Shown one piece after another: positions 8,488 to 17,052 of a stretch of DNA of 52,451 nt (its first letter is position 1; the number at the start of each line of letters is the position of its first letter). A program made the position numbers and the translations under genes. This DNA comes from an uncultured Bacteroidales bacterium (GTDB lineage Bacteria; Bacteroidota; Bacteroidia; Bacteroidales; Bacteroidaceae): NCBI GenBank assembly GCA_902785075.1, contig CACZXN010000013.1:1-52451 (forward strand). Direction: 5' to 3'. The notes under the pieces were generated by a model. That model saw nothing but the letters and a program-made list of their open reading frames with translations. It searched no databases and had not been told where the DNA came from.

Positions 8488-9594
8488 ATGAGAAGAATCG
8501 TATTAGTTATTATGTTGCTATTGCCTGCCATCTTGGGATATGGGCAGGAAGGAACGGGTAGTAATGATAATGATGAGTATGGTCATAGGGTGCCCGATGC
8601 TATCGTTCATCTGGCGAAATCACTATGGTTGCATTTCCCAAAAGCGGACAAGGTGCATTATAATTATAAAGGTAGGCTCATCGTAAATGAGAATGATTTT
8701 GAGCTGAATCTCTTAGTGCCTGTAGATAGTCTGCCGCCTTTGCTGAAGGATAGTATCGAAGCGGCTCTCTCTCACGAACAGGCAAATGCAACGATGGCAC
8801 ATGCGTCGAGAGACCCCGGGCCTAATGGTGATGTTGTCGCGTATTCGATGATGTGGCTTCATGGTAGGCGATCACAATATGTTGAGGGAGAGGATGAAAG
8901 AAAGCGAGATAGTATAACAAGTAATAATAGCATGGCCATCGTTGAATATTATGAGTCTAACCATCATGTGTCTTTCTCGTTTAAATTCAACAACCTAAAA
9001 GCAATTCTGGAGAGCAAGGAGCCGTATGATGTAACAGGACTGGATAAGTTGTTGGAAGGGTTGAAGCGCGAGTATAAGACGAAGAAAAAGAAGGTCATTC
9101 TCACAGCGGATGGCGACAGGAGTACAGGGATTGGCTATGAATATGTATTAGAATGTGATGGCGAGAAAGTATTTGATGGCATTCGCAATTATGTCGGTAA
9201 CGAATATCTGATGAAACATTCTCCTTTGGTGTCATTCAATTATTATTATGATACCGATATGATGACGATAACGATGTTTAAACAAGTGAATGAACAAGAT
9301 GGGGGAGCCACACGAAACAGACTCCAAGAGAGAGAGATACAGATTTGTAGTCGTAACGGAAAGCTGTTGATAATAGATGTCACGAACCAAAATGACCGAA
9401 ACGCTCCTTGTAGCATTTTCTCTTCGTGGGATGCCTTGTTAGAAGGACCAGACAATCACTATCCTCATCCAGGCAAGATTACGAAAAAAGGCAATAGTAC
9501 AACTCTTCAGATACGTGATGAAGTGTATCGTATGAAACGCAAGAACAGATTCTCGTCAACTTATATAATTGAAAAAATGAACTTTGAACATTAA
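8488..9594 (+). CDS. Secreted protein, paralogue 3
   Basis: A 368-residue protein with a signal peptide (about residues 1-20, ending GYGQ). It is more diverged than paralogues 2 and 4, but keeps the layout: LPPLLKDSIEAALSHEQANA matches the RPSLxDSxxxA segment, and YDVTGLDKLLEGLKREYKTK followed by YEYVLECDGEKVFDGI matches the second conserved block. It is separated from paralogue 2 by 72 bp, and its stop overlaps the next start by 1 bp. No named domain is recognised. Confidence 0.7.
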   Translation: MRRIVLVIMLLLPAILGYGQEGTGSNDNDEYGHRVPDAIVHLAKSLWLHFPKADKVHYNYKGRLIVNENDFELNLLVPVDSLPPLLKDSIEAALSHEQANATMAHASRDPGPNGDVVAYSMMWLHGRRSQYVEGEDERKRDSITSNNSMAIVEYYESNHHVSFSFKFNNLKAILESKEPYDVTGLDKLLEGLKREYKTKKKKVILTADGDRSTGIGYEYVLECDGEKVFDGIRNYVGNEYLMKHSPLVSFNYYYDTDMMTITMFKQVNEQDGGATRNRLQEREIQICSRNGKLLIIDVTNQNDRNAPCSIFSSWDALLEGPDNHYPHPGKITKKGNSTTLQIRDEVYRMKRKNRFSSTYIIEKMNFEH

Positions 9595-10637
9595 TGAAAC
9601 GAACATTCTTCTTAATCATACTATCGCTGGCAGTCACATCGTTGGCTGCACAGAATAAACAAAGAGAAGTCGAAACGCAGCAGCGATTGATTGAACTTGC
9701 AAAAGAAGTATGGAAGTGCTTCCCTACAGAATGCAAAACGGTATCATTCGGTGACTTGGATAGGTTTTATTTTAAAGTAAAATTACCCAAAAAACGTTTC
9801 CGCCCATCTTTAGTAGACAGCCTGAATGTCGCTTTTGCAGAAGCTGTTCCGACTGCCAAATACGTAAGTGCGATAAAATACACCAAGATAGACAATGGTG
9901 AGGATTCCCTCTCCTACACGATGACTTGGAACGACAACATGCCGAATGGGCATTCTACCATTCTGATATCTTCTGCCAAGAATCATCATATTTTGCCGGC
10001 ATCAACTACAAGCAATTATAATCTGGCCTTATTTGATAATATGAATGATTCTATATTCTTATCTTTGGATCTGCCTCATCGCAAGGATCGTCAACCTCGA
10101 TATGATATATCAGATTTTGAATTGATGTTGGAAGACGTGAAGAAAACATATCCAACTACTCATCAGAAAGTGAAATTTCCTCAGGACGGTTTGCCCACAT
10201 TGAAAGGAACCAAGTATGTGATAAGTTGCAATGCAGATAGCGTGTTTCAGGTTTTGAGCCAGTATGTGCTTCGAAACTATTGGTATGAGGACTGCCCGAT
10301 GATTGCGATTGATTATGATGCAGAGGCTACTTGGAGTTATGGTATCTACAGTCCAGGTATGATGCATCTTCTATTGTTCAGTTCTGATCATCTTGACAAT
10401 GAACGAAGCATAGAACTGACGGTATGTGCCGATAAGTTATTGCTGTTAGAATTGGATAACATGCACGATAATCCCGACCACTATCAGTATTTATCTCAAG
10501 GTGAGATTCCTCGTGCGGTATGGAGTCCCCACGATTGGATAGAAAAGCTTGAGCCGGAACTTTTACGATTGGATAAAGAGCGTTATCAACAACGCATAAA
10601 GGTATCCGTAAAGAAACATGAATCTATAAAACAATAA
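9594..10637 (+). CDS. Secreted protein, paralogue 4 (lacks C-terminal domain)
   Basis: A 347-residue protein with a signal peptide cut near SLAAQ. It is a close relative of the first 320 residues of paralogue 2: QQRLIELAKEVWKCFPTEC, RPSLVDSLNVAFAEAVPTA, STHQKVKFP-like THQKVKFPQDGLPTLKG, and NYWYEDCPMIAIDY. It stops after KKHESIKQ, where paralogue 2 goes on to a linker and second domain. That second domain is found, in fragment, just beyond the LRR gene (12039-12311). I infer that the gene was once two-part and was split by arrival of the LRR gene. Confidence 0.75.
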   Translation: MKRTFFLIILSLAVTSLAAQNKQREVETQQRLIELAKEVWKCFPTECKTVSFGDLDRFYFKVKLPKKRFRPSLVDSLNVAFAEAVPTAKYVSAIKYTKIDNGEDSLSYTMTWNDNMPNGHSTILISSAKNHHILPASTTSNYNLALFDNMNDSIFLSLDLPHRKDRQPRYDISDFELMLEDVKKTYPTTHQKVKFPQDGLPTLKGTKYVISCNADSVFQVLSQYVLRNYWYEDCPMIAIDYDAEATWSYGIYSPGMMHLLLFSSDHLDNERSIELTVCADKLLLLELDNMHDNPDHYQYLSQGEIPRAVWSPHDWIEKLEPELLRLDKERYQQRIKVSVKKHESIKQ

Positions 10638-10641
10638 GATA

Positions 10642-12060
10642 ATGAGACGATTATTAATTCTTTTGTTGCTACTACAGACAACACTCATAGCTTCGGCATA
10701 CGACATCGAAGTGAACGGTATCTGCTTTAATTTGACATCCGACAGTACCGTAGCTGTTACCTATCTCGATTTCATCCGTATGAATGAAGATTACTACATA
10801 GGCGATGTGGTGGTTCCTGCTTCCATTAACTACAAGGGCAAGAAGTATGCCGTTACAGCCATCGGTCAAAAAGCCTTTCTCGGCAGCTCATACTTGACAT
10901 CAGTCGCCCTTCCATCTTCCATCATCACGATAGGGGATAGAGCCTTCGGCAATTGTCCCGCTCTCGTTTCGGTGGAGATTCCTGAGGGTGTAAAGGAGTT
11001 GGAAGATGCATTTGCAAGTTCCGACCGCCTGAAATCGATTGTAATTCCTTCGACTGTCACACGAATCAGTTCCCGTTTCATCATGAATTGCCAAACACGC
11101 AAGGAGGTTATATGCAAGCCGATCACGCCCCCAACGATTACAGATGATTTTCCTATCGATGATTATGATTACAACAAGTGTACATTAATCGTTCCGAAAG
11201 AGTCGATAGAGGCATACAGGGCAGCAGATAAGTGGAACTTGTTCAATAAGATTGGTGGATATACGGTTGATAAGAAAAAAGGGGGAATGAATCTTGAAAT
11301 GGCATTTGCGGAATTCACGGAAAATGGTTTGAAATACATGGTGACGAGCGAAAGCCAGAAAGAAGTCATGTTGTATGGTTACGATGGTGAGAAGCCAACA
11401 GGCGAATTGACCATTCCTGCTAAGGTAAGAGGCTATGCGGTGACGAGTATCGGCGGCAGAGTATTCGAGCGTTGTGAGAACCTGACAATGGTCACGATTC
11501 CCAATAGTGTAACATCTGTTGGATATCGTGCTTTCTTTGGCTGCTCAGGCTTGACATCAATAGAGATTCCCAATAGTATCACAACTATCGGCAACGAGGC
11601 TTTTTCTAGCTGCATAAGTCTGAAATCTGTTCTGTTTGCCGAAGGTTCGAAATTGACAAGCATCAAATACGGAACATTCGTATATTGCAGGAACCTGGAA
11701 TCGGTTATTATCCCTAATAATGTGACAAGTATCGGCGATCATGCATTCAGTAGTTGCGACAGCCTGAAATCCGTCACCATCCCCAATAGTGTAACGAGCA
11801 TCGGACGTGGGGCATTCTCTGTCAGCGGATTGACATCGATTATCATCCCAGCCAGCGTGACGAACATCAGCAATATAGCTTTCTTGGGTTGCAGAAACCT
11901 GGAATCAGTTCAGTTTGCAGAAGAATCGAAACTGACAAGCATCGGTGATGGGGCATTCCAAGCCTGCGAAAAACTGGAACCATTCACGTTTCCAGTGAGT
12001 GTGAAGGATGTCGGAAAAGATGTATTTCGCAATACAAAAAAGCCTTCGACTTCGGAATAA
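10642..12060 (+). CDS. BspA-type leucine-rich repeat surface protein
   Basis: A 472-residue secreted protein: signal peptide to about residue 19 (IASA), then two blocks of BspA/TpLRR (LRR_5) repeats of about 23 residues. The first block is about 60-150, and the second about 240-460, with repeats such as LTSIEIPNSITTIGNEAFSS and VTSIGDHAFSSC. A link of about 70 residues lies between. BspA-type proteins in oral and gut Bacteroidales bind host or bacterial surfaces. It starts 4 bp after paralogue 4. Its last residues (about KKPSTSE) read out of frame through DNA that belongs to the paralogue-2-like C-terminal domain, so its 3' end was acquired by fusion with that remnant. Confidence 0.85.
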   Translation: MRRLLILLLLLQTTLIASAYDIEVNGICFNLTSDSTVAVTYLDFIRMNEDYYIGDVVVPASINYKGKKYAVTAIGQKAFLGSSYLTSVALPSSIITIGDRAFGNCPALVSVEIPEGVKELEDAFASSDRLKSIVIPSTVTRISSRFIMNCQTRKEVICKPITPPTITDDFPIDDYDYNKCTLIVPKESIEAYRAADKWNLFNKIGGYTVDKKKGGMNLEMAFAEFTENGLKYMVTSESQKEVMLYGYDGEKPTGELTIPAKVRGYAVTSIGGRVFERCENLTMVTIPNSVTSVGYRAFFGCSGLTSIEIPNSITTIGNEAFSSCISLKSVLFAEGSKLTSIKYGTFVYCRNLESVIIPNNVTSIGDHAFSSCDSLKSVTIPNSVTSIGRGAFSVSGLTSIIIPASVTNISNIAFLGCRNLESVQFAEESKLTSIGDGAFQACEKLEPFTFPVSVKDVGKDVFRNTKKPSTSE

Positions 12061-12311
12061 ATTATAATAATAATGCCCAACCTTACACAGGCCGCCAGTA
12101 CTATACCGTAACTGTACGCTATCAGCATCAAAAAGAACTGGATATCCCCTATGACTATGCTGCCATCGTGGAAATATGGAACAATCAGGAGGAGTATGGA
12201 TGGGTTCGCTATGACCCAGCTACAGCCAAGAGTGTGACCTTTGGCGACGGAACACATATCGATTTCATCGAAAAATCACTTTTAGAACGTATAAAAGCGA
12301 AAAGACAGTAA
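12039..12311 (+). pseudogene. Detached C-terminal domain of paralogue 4
   Basis: In frame with position 12039 the translation runs KAFDFGINYNNNAQPYTG, RQYYTVTVRY, DYAAIVEIW and so on to a stop at 12309-12311. This aligns with residues about 384-483 of paralogue 2 (KEFDIHLM, GRKYYTVTFRY, TYAAEVDIW). There is no start codon in frame, and its 5' end lies inside the 3' end of the LRR gene in another frame. It is therefore the stranded 3' end of a paralogue disrupted by the LRR gene. It might still be expressed by frameshift, but no slippery site stands out apart from the A-run near 12034-12041. Confidence 0.75.
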
Positions 12312-12346
12312 ACTTAGAACTTAGAGCTAAGAACTGTAGCAGATAG

Positions 12347-12380
12347 AAAAAGTAGGTAGGAGCAATCTTACCTATTTTTT
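12347..12380. terminator. Bidirectional hairpin between converging genes
   Basis: aaaaa-g-taggta (12347-12358) pairs with tacctattttt (12369-12380) around a 10-base loop, with one bulged G. A/T tails on both sides suit termination of both the rightward sigma operon and leftward metF-holB; the left arm of the latter overlaps the holB stop codon. Confidence 0.55.
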
Positions 12381-13456
12381 ATGAGTACAATCATCTTAAG
12401 GGCGAAGTCGAAAAAGACGATTTTAGCATTAGCGTTTTGTATGATGTCTCGATAGCAGAGTTGTAGTTCGTCCATGATGCCGATTACGTTGTTTTCGTTC
12501 ACGAATGGTGCGAAATTGACCGCAAAGCCTGCTTCTGCTGAATTCATATAGTTTAGGTCGGGATTGCCGAAATTGTAGATGAAATTCTCGCGAATCATAC
12601 GTTGACAATAGTCGAGGAAGCGTTTCTGTCGCTCGCGTCCCAAAGCGGCTATTTCTTCGCTCCATAGTTTCATCTCGCGTACTTTACGGGTATAACTCAA
12701 ACGCATCAAGTTCTTGAAAAGTTCCAAGAATTGTTCTTGCTCTGAGTTGTCGACTATTTGCCGCATTGCAACAGTCATATTTCCATAAGAGGTACGAGCG
12801 ATGTTGTGTGCCATCGTTGGATCTACTTTCTGTTGCTCAATGAGTGCCTGCTCAATGGATTGGTCGCTTATCTTGGGTACATCAATATACTGACAGCGAC
12901 TACGAATGGTAGTCAGCAACAGTTCAGGATGCTCGCTGACCAGAATGAACACAGAAGCTGTAGGCGGTTCTTCCAGGAGTTTCAGCAACTTATTGGCACA
13001 ATCCATATTCATTTTCTCAGGCAACCAAATGATTGACACTTTGTATCCTCCCTGATTAGCTTTCAGGCTGAATTTCTTCAACAATGTGTTGGCTTCGTCC
13101 ACATAGATGGTGAGTTGCTGATTCTCCGCACCGATAGCGCTCATCCATTCGCTATAGCCAAAGTAGGGATTTTGGGTTACTAACTCTCTCCATTGCTTTG
13201 CGAACAAATCGCATGGAGCAGGTTTGGTTGCCTCCTTTTTGTAAATGGGGTAGGAGAAGTAAAGGTCGGGGTGTTGCAGCTTTGCCACCAAAGGGGAGTT
13301 GTTGAGCAATCGGGTTGCCAAAGCCCAGGCAAGGGCGAATCCGCCATTTCCCTCGGGACCTCCCAGCAGCAACGCATGAGGCAGGCGTCCTGTTTCCAAT
13401 TCCTGAAGCAGGTGATGCTTCACTTCCTCTTGTCCTATTACTTCGTCGAATATCAT
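12368..13456 (-). CDS. holB: DNA polymerase III delta-prime-like subunit (clamp loader)
   Basis: A 362-residue AAA+ clamp-loader subunit. It begins MIFDEVIGQEEVKHHLLQEL, carries a P-loop-like LLLGGPEGNGGFALAW, the sensor region LLKLLEEPPTASVFILVSE, and the arginine finger SRCQYIDVP. The start at 13456 overlaps the metF stop by 4 bp (ATGA); the longer frame to 13561 lies inside metF and lacks family similarity. It is cotranscribed with metF. Confidence 0.88.
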   Translation of the reverse strand: MIFDEVIGQEEVKHHLLQELETGRLPHALLLGGPEGNGGFALAWALATRLLNNSPLVAKLQHPDLYFSYPIYKKEATKPAPCDLFAKQWRELVTQNPYFGYSEWMSAIGAENQQLTIYVDEANTLLKKFSLKANQGGYKVSIIWLPEKMNMDCANKLLKLLEEPPTASVFILVSEHPELLLTTIRSRCQYIDVPKISDQSIEQALIEQQKVDPTMAHNIARTSYGNMTVAMRQIVDNSEQEQFLELFKNLMRLSYTRKVREMKLWSEEIAALGRERQKRFLDYCQRMIRENFIYNFGNPDLNYMNSAEAGFAVNFAPFVNENNVIGIMDELQLCYRDIIQNANAKIVFFDFALKMIVLIKNR

Positions 13457-14373
13457 AAGCGAGTGATGATTTCTTTGATACTTGGTACGGCTGAAACGGT
13501 GTAGAAATGCAGTCGAGGTACTCCTGCGTTGATCAGTTCCTTGCATTGAGCCACACACCATTCTATGCCCAACTGAGCCACTTCCTCGTCTGTCTTCAGT
13601 TTGCGAGCTTCATCGGCCAAATCGGCAGGGATGTCAACATGGAATGTCTTTGGAATGATGGTTAGCTGATTTATCTTCGCAAGTGGTTTGATGCCAGGTA
13701 TGATAGGGATGGTAATACCTGACTGTCGAGCTTTTTCGACAAATTGGAAGTACTTCGCATTATCGAAAAACAACTGTGTCACAGCGTATTTCGCACCTAA
13801 GTCCTGCTTCTTCTTGAGTACTTTCAGGTCGAAATCCAAGTTGGGCGCCTCGTCGTGCTTCTCTGGATAGCAAGCAACGCCATACTCGAACGGTTCGCCT
13901 GGCACCTTGATGTCGCTTCCGTCGAGAAACTTTCCTGCATTGAACTGGTTGACTTGCTCTATTAGTTCCGTCGCATGACTGTTGCCTCCTTTCTCAGGCA
14001 CGAACCGCTTCTCATCAGGTGCCTTGTCGCCACGCAGAATCAGAATGTCCTTAATGCCCAAGAACTGCAGGTCGAGTAGCATATACTCCGTATCTTCGCG
14101 CGAATAACCAGAGCACAACACATGCGGAACCACCCTCAGTTGGTAGCGCTGCATGATGGCACTTGCTACAGCAACCGTTCCTGGACGACGACGCAGACGG
14201 CTTTTCACGTATGTCCCGTCAGCCTGTTCAGTATAGATATATTCGCTACGATGGGTAGTGATGTTCAGCAACTCAGGATCGAACTCCTTCAGGATGTCGA
14301 TTGTCTTAAACAAGTTTCCCGTACCTGTGCCCTTGAGCGGTGGTAGTACTTCGAAAGAATATTTTGTAGCCAT
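13453..14373 (-). CDS. metF: 5,10-methylenetetrahydrofolate reductase
   Basis: A flavoprotein of 306 residues reducing methylene-THF to methyl-THF for methionine synthesis. Recognisable are the N-terminal FEVLPPLKG, the catalytic-site-like ITTHRSEY region, VVPHVLCSGYSREDTEYML, DILILRGD, KYAVTQLFFDNAKYFQFV (flavin/folate pocket) and IPIIPGIKPL. Length is normal. A TAACTTTG -7 element lies at 14393-14400. It is the first gene of a two-gene unit with holB. Confidence 0.93.
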   Translation of the reverse strand: MATKYSFEVLPPLKGTGTGNLFKTIDILKEFDPELLNITTHRSEYIYTEQADGTYVKSRLRRRPGTVAVASAIMQRYQLRVVPHVLCSGYSREDTEYMLLDLQFLGIKDILILRGDKAPDEKRFVPEKGGNSHATELIEQVNQFNAGKFLDGSDIKVPGEPFEYGVACYPEKHDEAPNLDFDLKVLKKKQDLGAKYAVTQLFFDNAKYFQFVEKARQSGITIPIIPGIKPLAKINQLTIIPKTFHVDIPADLADEARKLKTDEEVAQLGIEWCVAQCKELINAGVPRLHFYTVSAVPSIKEIITRL

Positions 14374-14392
14374 GCTTCGTTTATTTTGGCTG

Positions 14393-14400
14393 CAAAGTTA
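14393..14400 (-). promoter_or_regulatory. -7 element of the metF promoter
   Basis: On the minus strand this reads TAACTTTG, matching TAnnTTTG. No well-placed TTTG at -33 was found; a TTTTG lies about 26 bp upstream. No SAM riboswitch fold is apparent in the short leader. Confidence 0.5.
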
Positions 14401-14517
14401 CACAAAAAAAGGGAAAAGTGCAGAGTCAAAAGTGAAAAACCAATGAAAAAAAGTCCTTAAAACGAGTAAAATTAGAAAAAACAGTAAATAGTAAATGGTT
14501 AAATGGCAAAATATTCG

Positions 14518-14525
14518 TACCTTTG
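14518..14525 (+). promoter_or_regulatory. -7 element of the rplS promoter
   Basis: TACCTTTG at 14518-14525 fits TAnnTTTG; the -33 region is weak. It leaves a leader of about 80 bases. Confidence 0.6.
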
Positions 14526-14611
14526 CACCCGCTTTAGCGAAGCCGCTGGCGAATTAGAGAGAATCGTGAATGCTTCGTTGGAACATAAACCGTTAAAAAA
14601 CAATTGAAGAA
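14526..14611 (+). promoter_or_regulatory. rplS 5' leader, possible autoregulatory structure
   Basis: The leader of about 80 bases contains GCGAAGC pairing with GCTTCGT about 28 bases later, and an internal CGCTTTAGCG hairpin. Ribosomal protein genes often carry such autoregulatory leaders. I cannot match it to a known family by eye. Confidence 0.3.
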
Positions 14612-14977
14612 ATGGATTTGATTAAAGTTGCCGAGGATGCATTTGCTACCGGCAAAGAGTTCCCTAAGTTCAAAGCAGGTGATACCATCACAGTTGCTTA
14701 CAACATCGTCGAAGGTTCAAAAGAGCGTATCCAGCTCTATCGTGGTGTTGTTATCAAGATTTCAGGTGAAGGCAGCAAGAAGCGTTTCACTGTCCGCAAG
14801 ATGTCAGGTACAGTAGGCGTTGAGCGTATCTTCCCTATCGAATCACCAAACATCGAAAGTATTACCATTAATAAGGTGGGTAAGGTACGTCGTGCTAAGC
14901 TCTACTACCTCCGCGACCTTACTGGTAAGAAAGCTCGTATCAAAGAGAAACTCGTTCGCAAGAGCGAAGAAGCTTAA
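14612..14977 (+). CDS. rplS: 50S ribosomal protein L19
   Basis: A 121-residue L19 located at the 30S-50S interface. Family segments seen include [49 protein letters not shown] and [15 protein letters not shown]. It is monocistronic here: its own promoter lies upstream and a strong hairpin terminator at 14999-15035. Confidence 0.98.
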   Translation: MDLIKVAEDAFATGKEFPKFKAGDTITVAYNIVEGSKERIQLYRGVVIKISGEGSKKRFTVRKMSGTVGVERIFPIESPNIESITINKVGKVRRAKLYYLRDLTGKKARIKEKLVRKSEEA

Positions 14978-14998
14978 TAACTCGTTCGAGCAAAGAAC

Positions 14999-15035
14999 AA
15001 GGATGGATCTTCACAGGTCCATCCTTTTCTTTTTC
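14999..15035 (+). terminator. Rho-independent terminator of rplS
   Basis: aaggatgga (14999-15007) pairs with tccatcctt (15018-15026), followed by a T-rich tail (ttcttttt). It lies 21 bases after the stop codon. Confidence 0.85.
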
Positions 15036-15098
15036 CCTCTAGGTTTCTTTTTCCTTACCCTTAACTGTTTTTGTTCTTACCCCTAGGGGAATTTTATA

Positions 15099-15182
15099 TT
15101 TCATAGTACGAAACGTACGTTTCAAAGTATGAAATATACGTTTCATAGTACGAAACATACATTTCAAAGTATGAAACATAAA
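15099..15182. repeat. Four 21-bp tandem repeats in an alternating pattern
   Basis: Units at 15099, 15120, 15141 and 15162 read TTTCATAGTACGAAACGTACG, TTTCAAAGTATGAAATATA.., TTTCATAGTACGAAACATA.. and TTTCAAAGTATGAAACATA... Units 1 and 3 share one form, and units 2 and 4 another. Each holds the dyad TTTCnnAGTAnGAAA. The array is bracketed by cccctagggg (15080-15089) and ccctaggggaa (15209-15219). The stretch 15036-15387 has no gene; besides this array it holds only the terminator at 15244-15276 and 3' UTR. Confidence 0.85.
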
Positions 15183-15243
15183 TTTCCCTTAAGGGAAGGA
15201 AAAATTATCCCTAGGGGAAAAATAAAATTTCTCAGTAGGATAT

Positions 15244-15276
15244 AAAAAATCTCCCATAGCGTTGCACTATGGGAGA
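15244..15276 (-). terminator. Terminator of the 15388-16647 gene
   Basis: tctcccatag (15250-15259) pairs perfectly with ctatgggaga (15267-15276) around a 7-base loop. On the minus strand it is followed by attttttata, so it ends leftward transcription. Confidence 0.85.
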
Positions 15277-15387
15277 CATCCATTCTAAATAATTACCTAA
15301 TCGGTTGGCTGTTTACTTCACGTAAACGTTGAGCTTCGCTCCAAATCTGTCACGTTCGGAAAAATTCGAGAAAGCTCAATTCTTCTC

Positions 15388-16647
15388 TCACTTAACCCAG
15401 ATTTTCTTGCCTCCAATAATGTTGAGACCCTTCTGAGGTGCAGCGAGCTGCTGACCTGCTGCGTTGAAGATCTCTGCAGTCTTAATTGTTTCCTTCACTG
15501 CAGCAATACCTGTAGCTGTGTCCTTAACAGAAATCAGATAGCAGCTTGTCAATTCTGGAGTTACTACTGATTCCTTTACGTATTTCTGGAGTTTACCTGT
15601 TAATACAACCTCATCGCCAGCCTTAAAACGATTGGTGGTTTCTTCTGTGAAGTTTGCATTATTATAGTCCTTAGCACGATAGATAGTCAACAAATCGCCA
15701 TCCTGGCTGTCAGCCATAACGAAGTTTACATTGCCGTAGAGCTGCTCACTTGCGTTACGCTGGAAGTCTGGATTACCAATGACGATACCTTTTACGAAAT
15801 ATGTATTAGGAGTTGTTGCACCATCAGCTAATGCATTTACGACAGAGATGGCATCAGCTACTGTAAACGGATTCTCTTCTGTTCCTGCGTTTGCAACATT
15901 TGCGATACTATAAGTTGCGGTTACGATGCTACTCGTCTTACCGTCCTTCACAGCCATAGCCTTGATGGTTGTAGTTTTGGTGATTGTCAGAGGGGTTCCA
16001 TCATAGAAAATGCCTGAATAGTTGTCATCATCGGTGTATTCGGGCTCTTGACCAGCAGGAATTGTGTACAGAATCTTGGCACCTTCAGTTTCGTAAGTCA
16101 GCGCAACCGTCTGAGGCTCGAAGAACAAACCTCCTTCAACACTGAACTTAGGAGGTTGAACTGTTATAGGAGTTCCGCCTGTGTAGGTGATTACAATCTG
16201 TTTGATACGAACCTGAACATTAGTAGTGTTCGCATTTCCTATTACGAAAGAAGTGCTATTGATTTTGAACACACCATTTTCTCCTGTAACTTCTTCTCCA
16301 CCAACTGTAATGGAAACATTGCTATAATCATCACCTGTGAATGTGATAGCGATTTGGCTAATAGTAGCTTTCGTCAGAGATTCGACAGTAATCGTATTGC
16401 TGCCATTCGTATGCCAATACAAGCGGAAATCACCTGCCTTGTTCAATCCTGGAGCATTTGAATTACCACCTTTATTTGCTACAACAGACCATTGAGCGTT
16501 ATCAAGGCCCAAAGAGCTTGCCTCATTTGAACCGTCACCAATCATGTTTGCTGTTGTTGTGCCAGAGTACTTCATTGTGACTTCATCAGCAAAAGCACTT
16601 ACGCATGAAAAAGCCAAAACGGCTAATGAGAGTAAAATTTTCTTCAT
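15388..16647 (-). CDS. Secreted multidomain protein with C-terminal sorting-like tail
   Basis: A 419-residue protein: signal peptide to about residue 20 (VSAFA); a beta-rich N-terminal domain (about 22-155); a chitobiase/beta-hexosaminidase C-terminal-like repeat (about 160-245, with ILYTIPAGQEPEYTDD and TTTIKAMAVKDGK); an OB-fold-like domain (about 255-375, starting NPFTVADAISVVNAL and containing YFVKGIVIG); and a short tail (AEIFNAAGQQL, KGLNIIGGKKIWVK) resembling type IX secretion C-terminal signals of Prevotella. It is probably exported to the cell surface; substrate unknown. Promoter at 16735-16765, terminator at 15244-15276: a single-gene unit. Confidence 0.75.
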   Translation of the reverse strand: MKKILLSLAVLAFSCVSAFADEVTMKYSGTTTANMIGDGSNEASSLGLDNAQWSVVANKGGNSNAPGLNKAGDFRLYWHTNGSNTITVESLTKATISQIAITFTGDDYSNVSITVGGEEVTGENGVFKINSTSFVIGNANTTNVQVRIKQIVITYTGGTPITVQPPKFSVEGGLFFEPQTVALTYETEGAKILYTIPAGQEPEYTDDDNYSGIFYDGTPLTITKTTTIKAMAVKDGKTSSIVTATYSIANVANAGTEENPFTVADAISVVNALADGATTPNTYFVKGIVIGNPDFQRNASEQLYGNVNFVMADSQDGDLLTIYRAKDYNNANFTEETTNRFKAGDEVVLTGKLQKYVKESVVTPELTSCYLISVKDTATGIAAVKETIKTAEIFNAAGQQLAAPQKGLNIIGGKKIWVK

Positions 16648-16734
16648 ACAAAATTGTTTTTAGTTGTTAATGATATTGGTTAATTATATTTGTGATTGAA
16701 TGCCTAGTTTTTTGAATAACTCTTTTTGGTCGTA

Positions 16735-16765
16735 CAAAAGTACACATTATTCTAATTATAGCAAA
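16735..16765 (-). promoter_or_regulatory. Promoter of the secreted multidomain gene
   Basis: Minus strand: TTTG (16762-16765), 19 bp, TACTTTTG (16735-16742). It gives a 5' leader of about 80 bases. The divergent gap 16648-17052 otherwise holds nothing recognisable. Confidence 0.65.
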
Positions 16766-16980
16766 GACTTTCGCAAGTTTTTTTTTGTGTGTCCGTGCAC
16801 AATGACCAAAATTTGTCTGTTTTTTCATCTACAATTGTTAACTTGTAAGGGTAATATGAAAGGTTGCGGTTTTTCACATCTTCCTGATTCACCCTCGAAC
16901 TCCCTATGTGTGGGAAAATGGCAATTGGGACACAATGTTGATTAAAAACACTTTATTGGGTTAAAAAAGAATAAATTCTT

Positions 16981-17011
16981 TTTGTTCTTCGACTTGTTTT
17001 CACTAACTTTG
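16981..17011 (+). promoter_or_regulatory. Promoter of the PASTA-rluD-ddl operon
   Basis: TTTG at 16981-16984, 19 bp, TAACTTTG at 17004-17011. Transcription should start about 35 bases before the PASTA gene. Confidence 0.75.
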
Positions 17012-17052
17012 CACTCGATTAAGCGTAAAGCGTAAAGAGAAAACAGAGAATA

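Noticed and set aside
12073-12311. Independent small gene from ATG at 12073
   Set aside because: That ATG is in a different frame from the conserved fragment; the fragment has no start and continues upstream into the LRR gene's 3' end.
14374-14440. Riboswitch upstream of metF
   Set aside because: The leader from the -7 element to the start is only about 20 bases, too short for a SAM or cobalamin riboswitch.
15099-15182. CRISPR array
   Set aside because: The 21-bp units adjoin directly with no unique spacers, and there are no cas genes in the window. The same holds for the 11-bp arrays.
16700-16945. Plus-strand ORF of 81 residues in the divergent intergenic region
   Set aside because: It crosses the minus-strand promoter of the neighbouring gene, has no recognisable features and odd composition.
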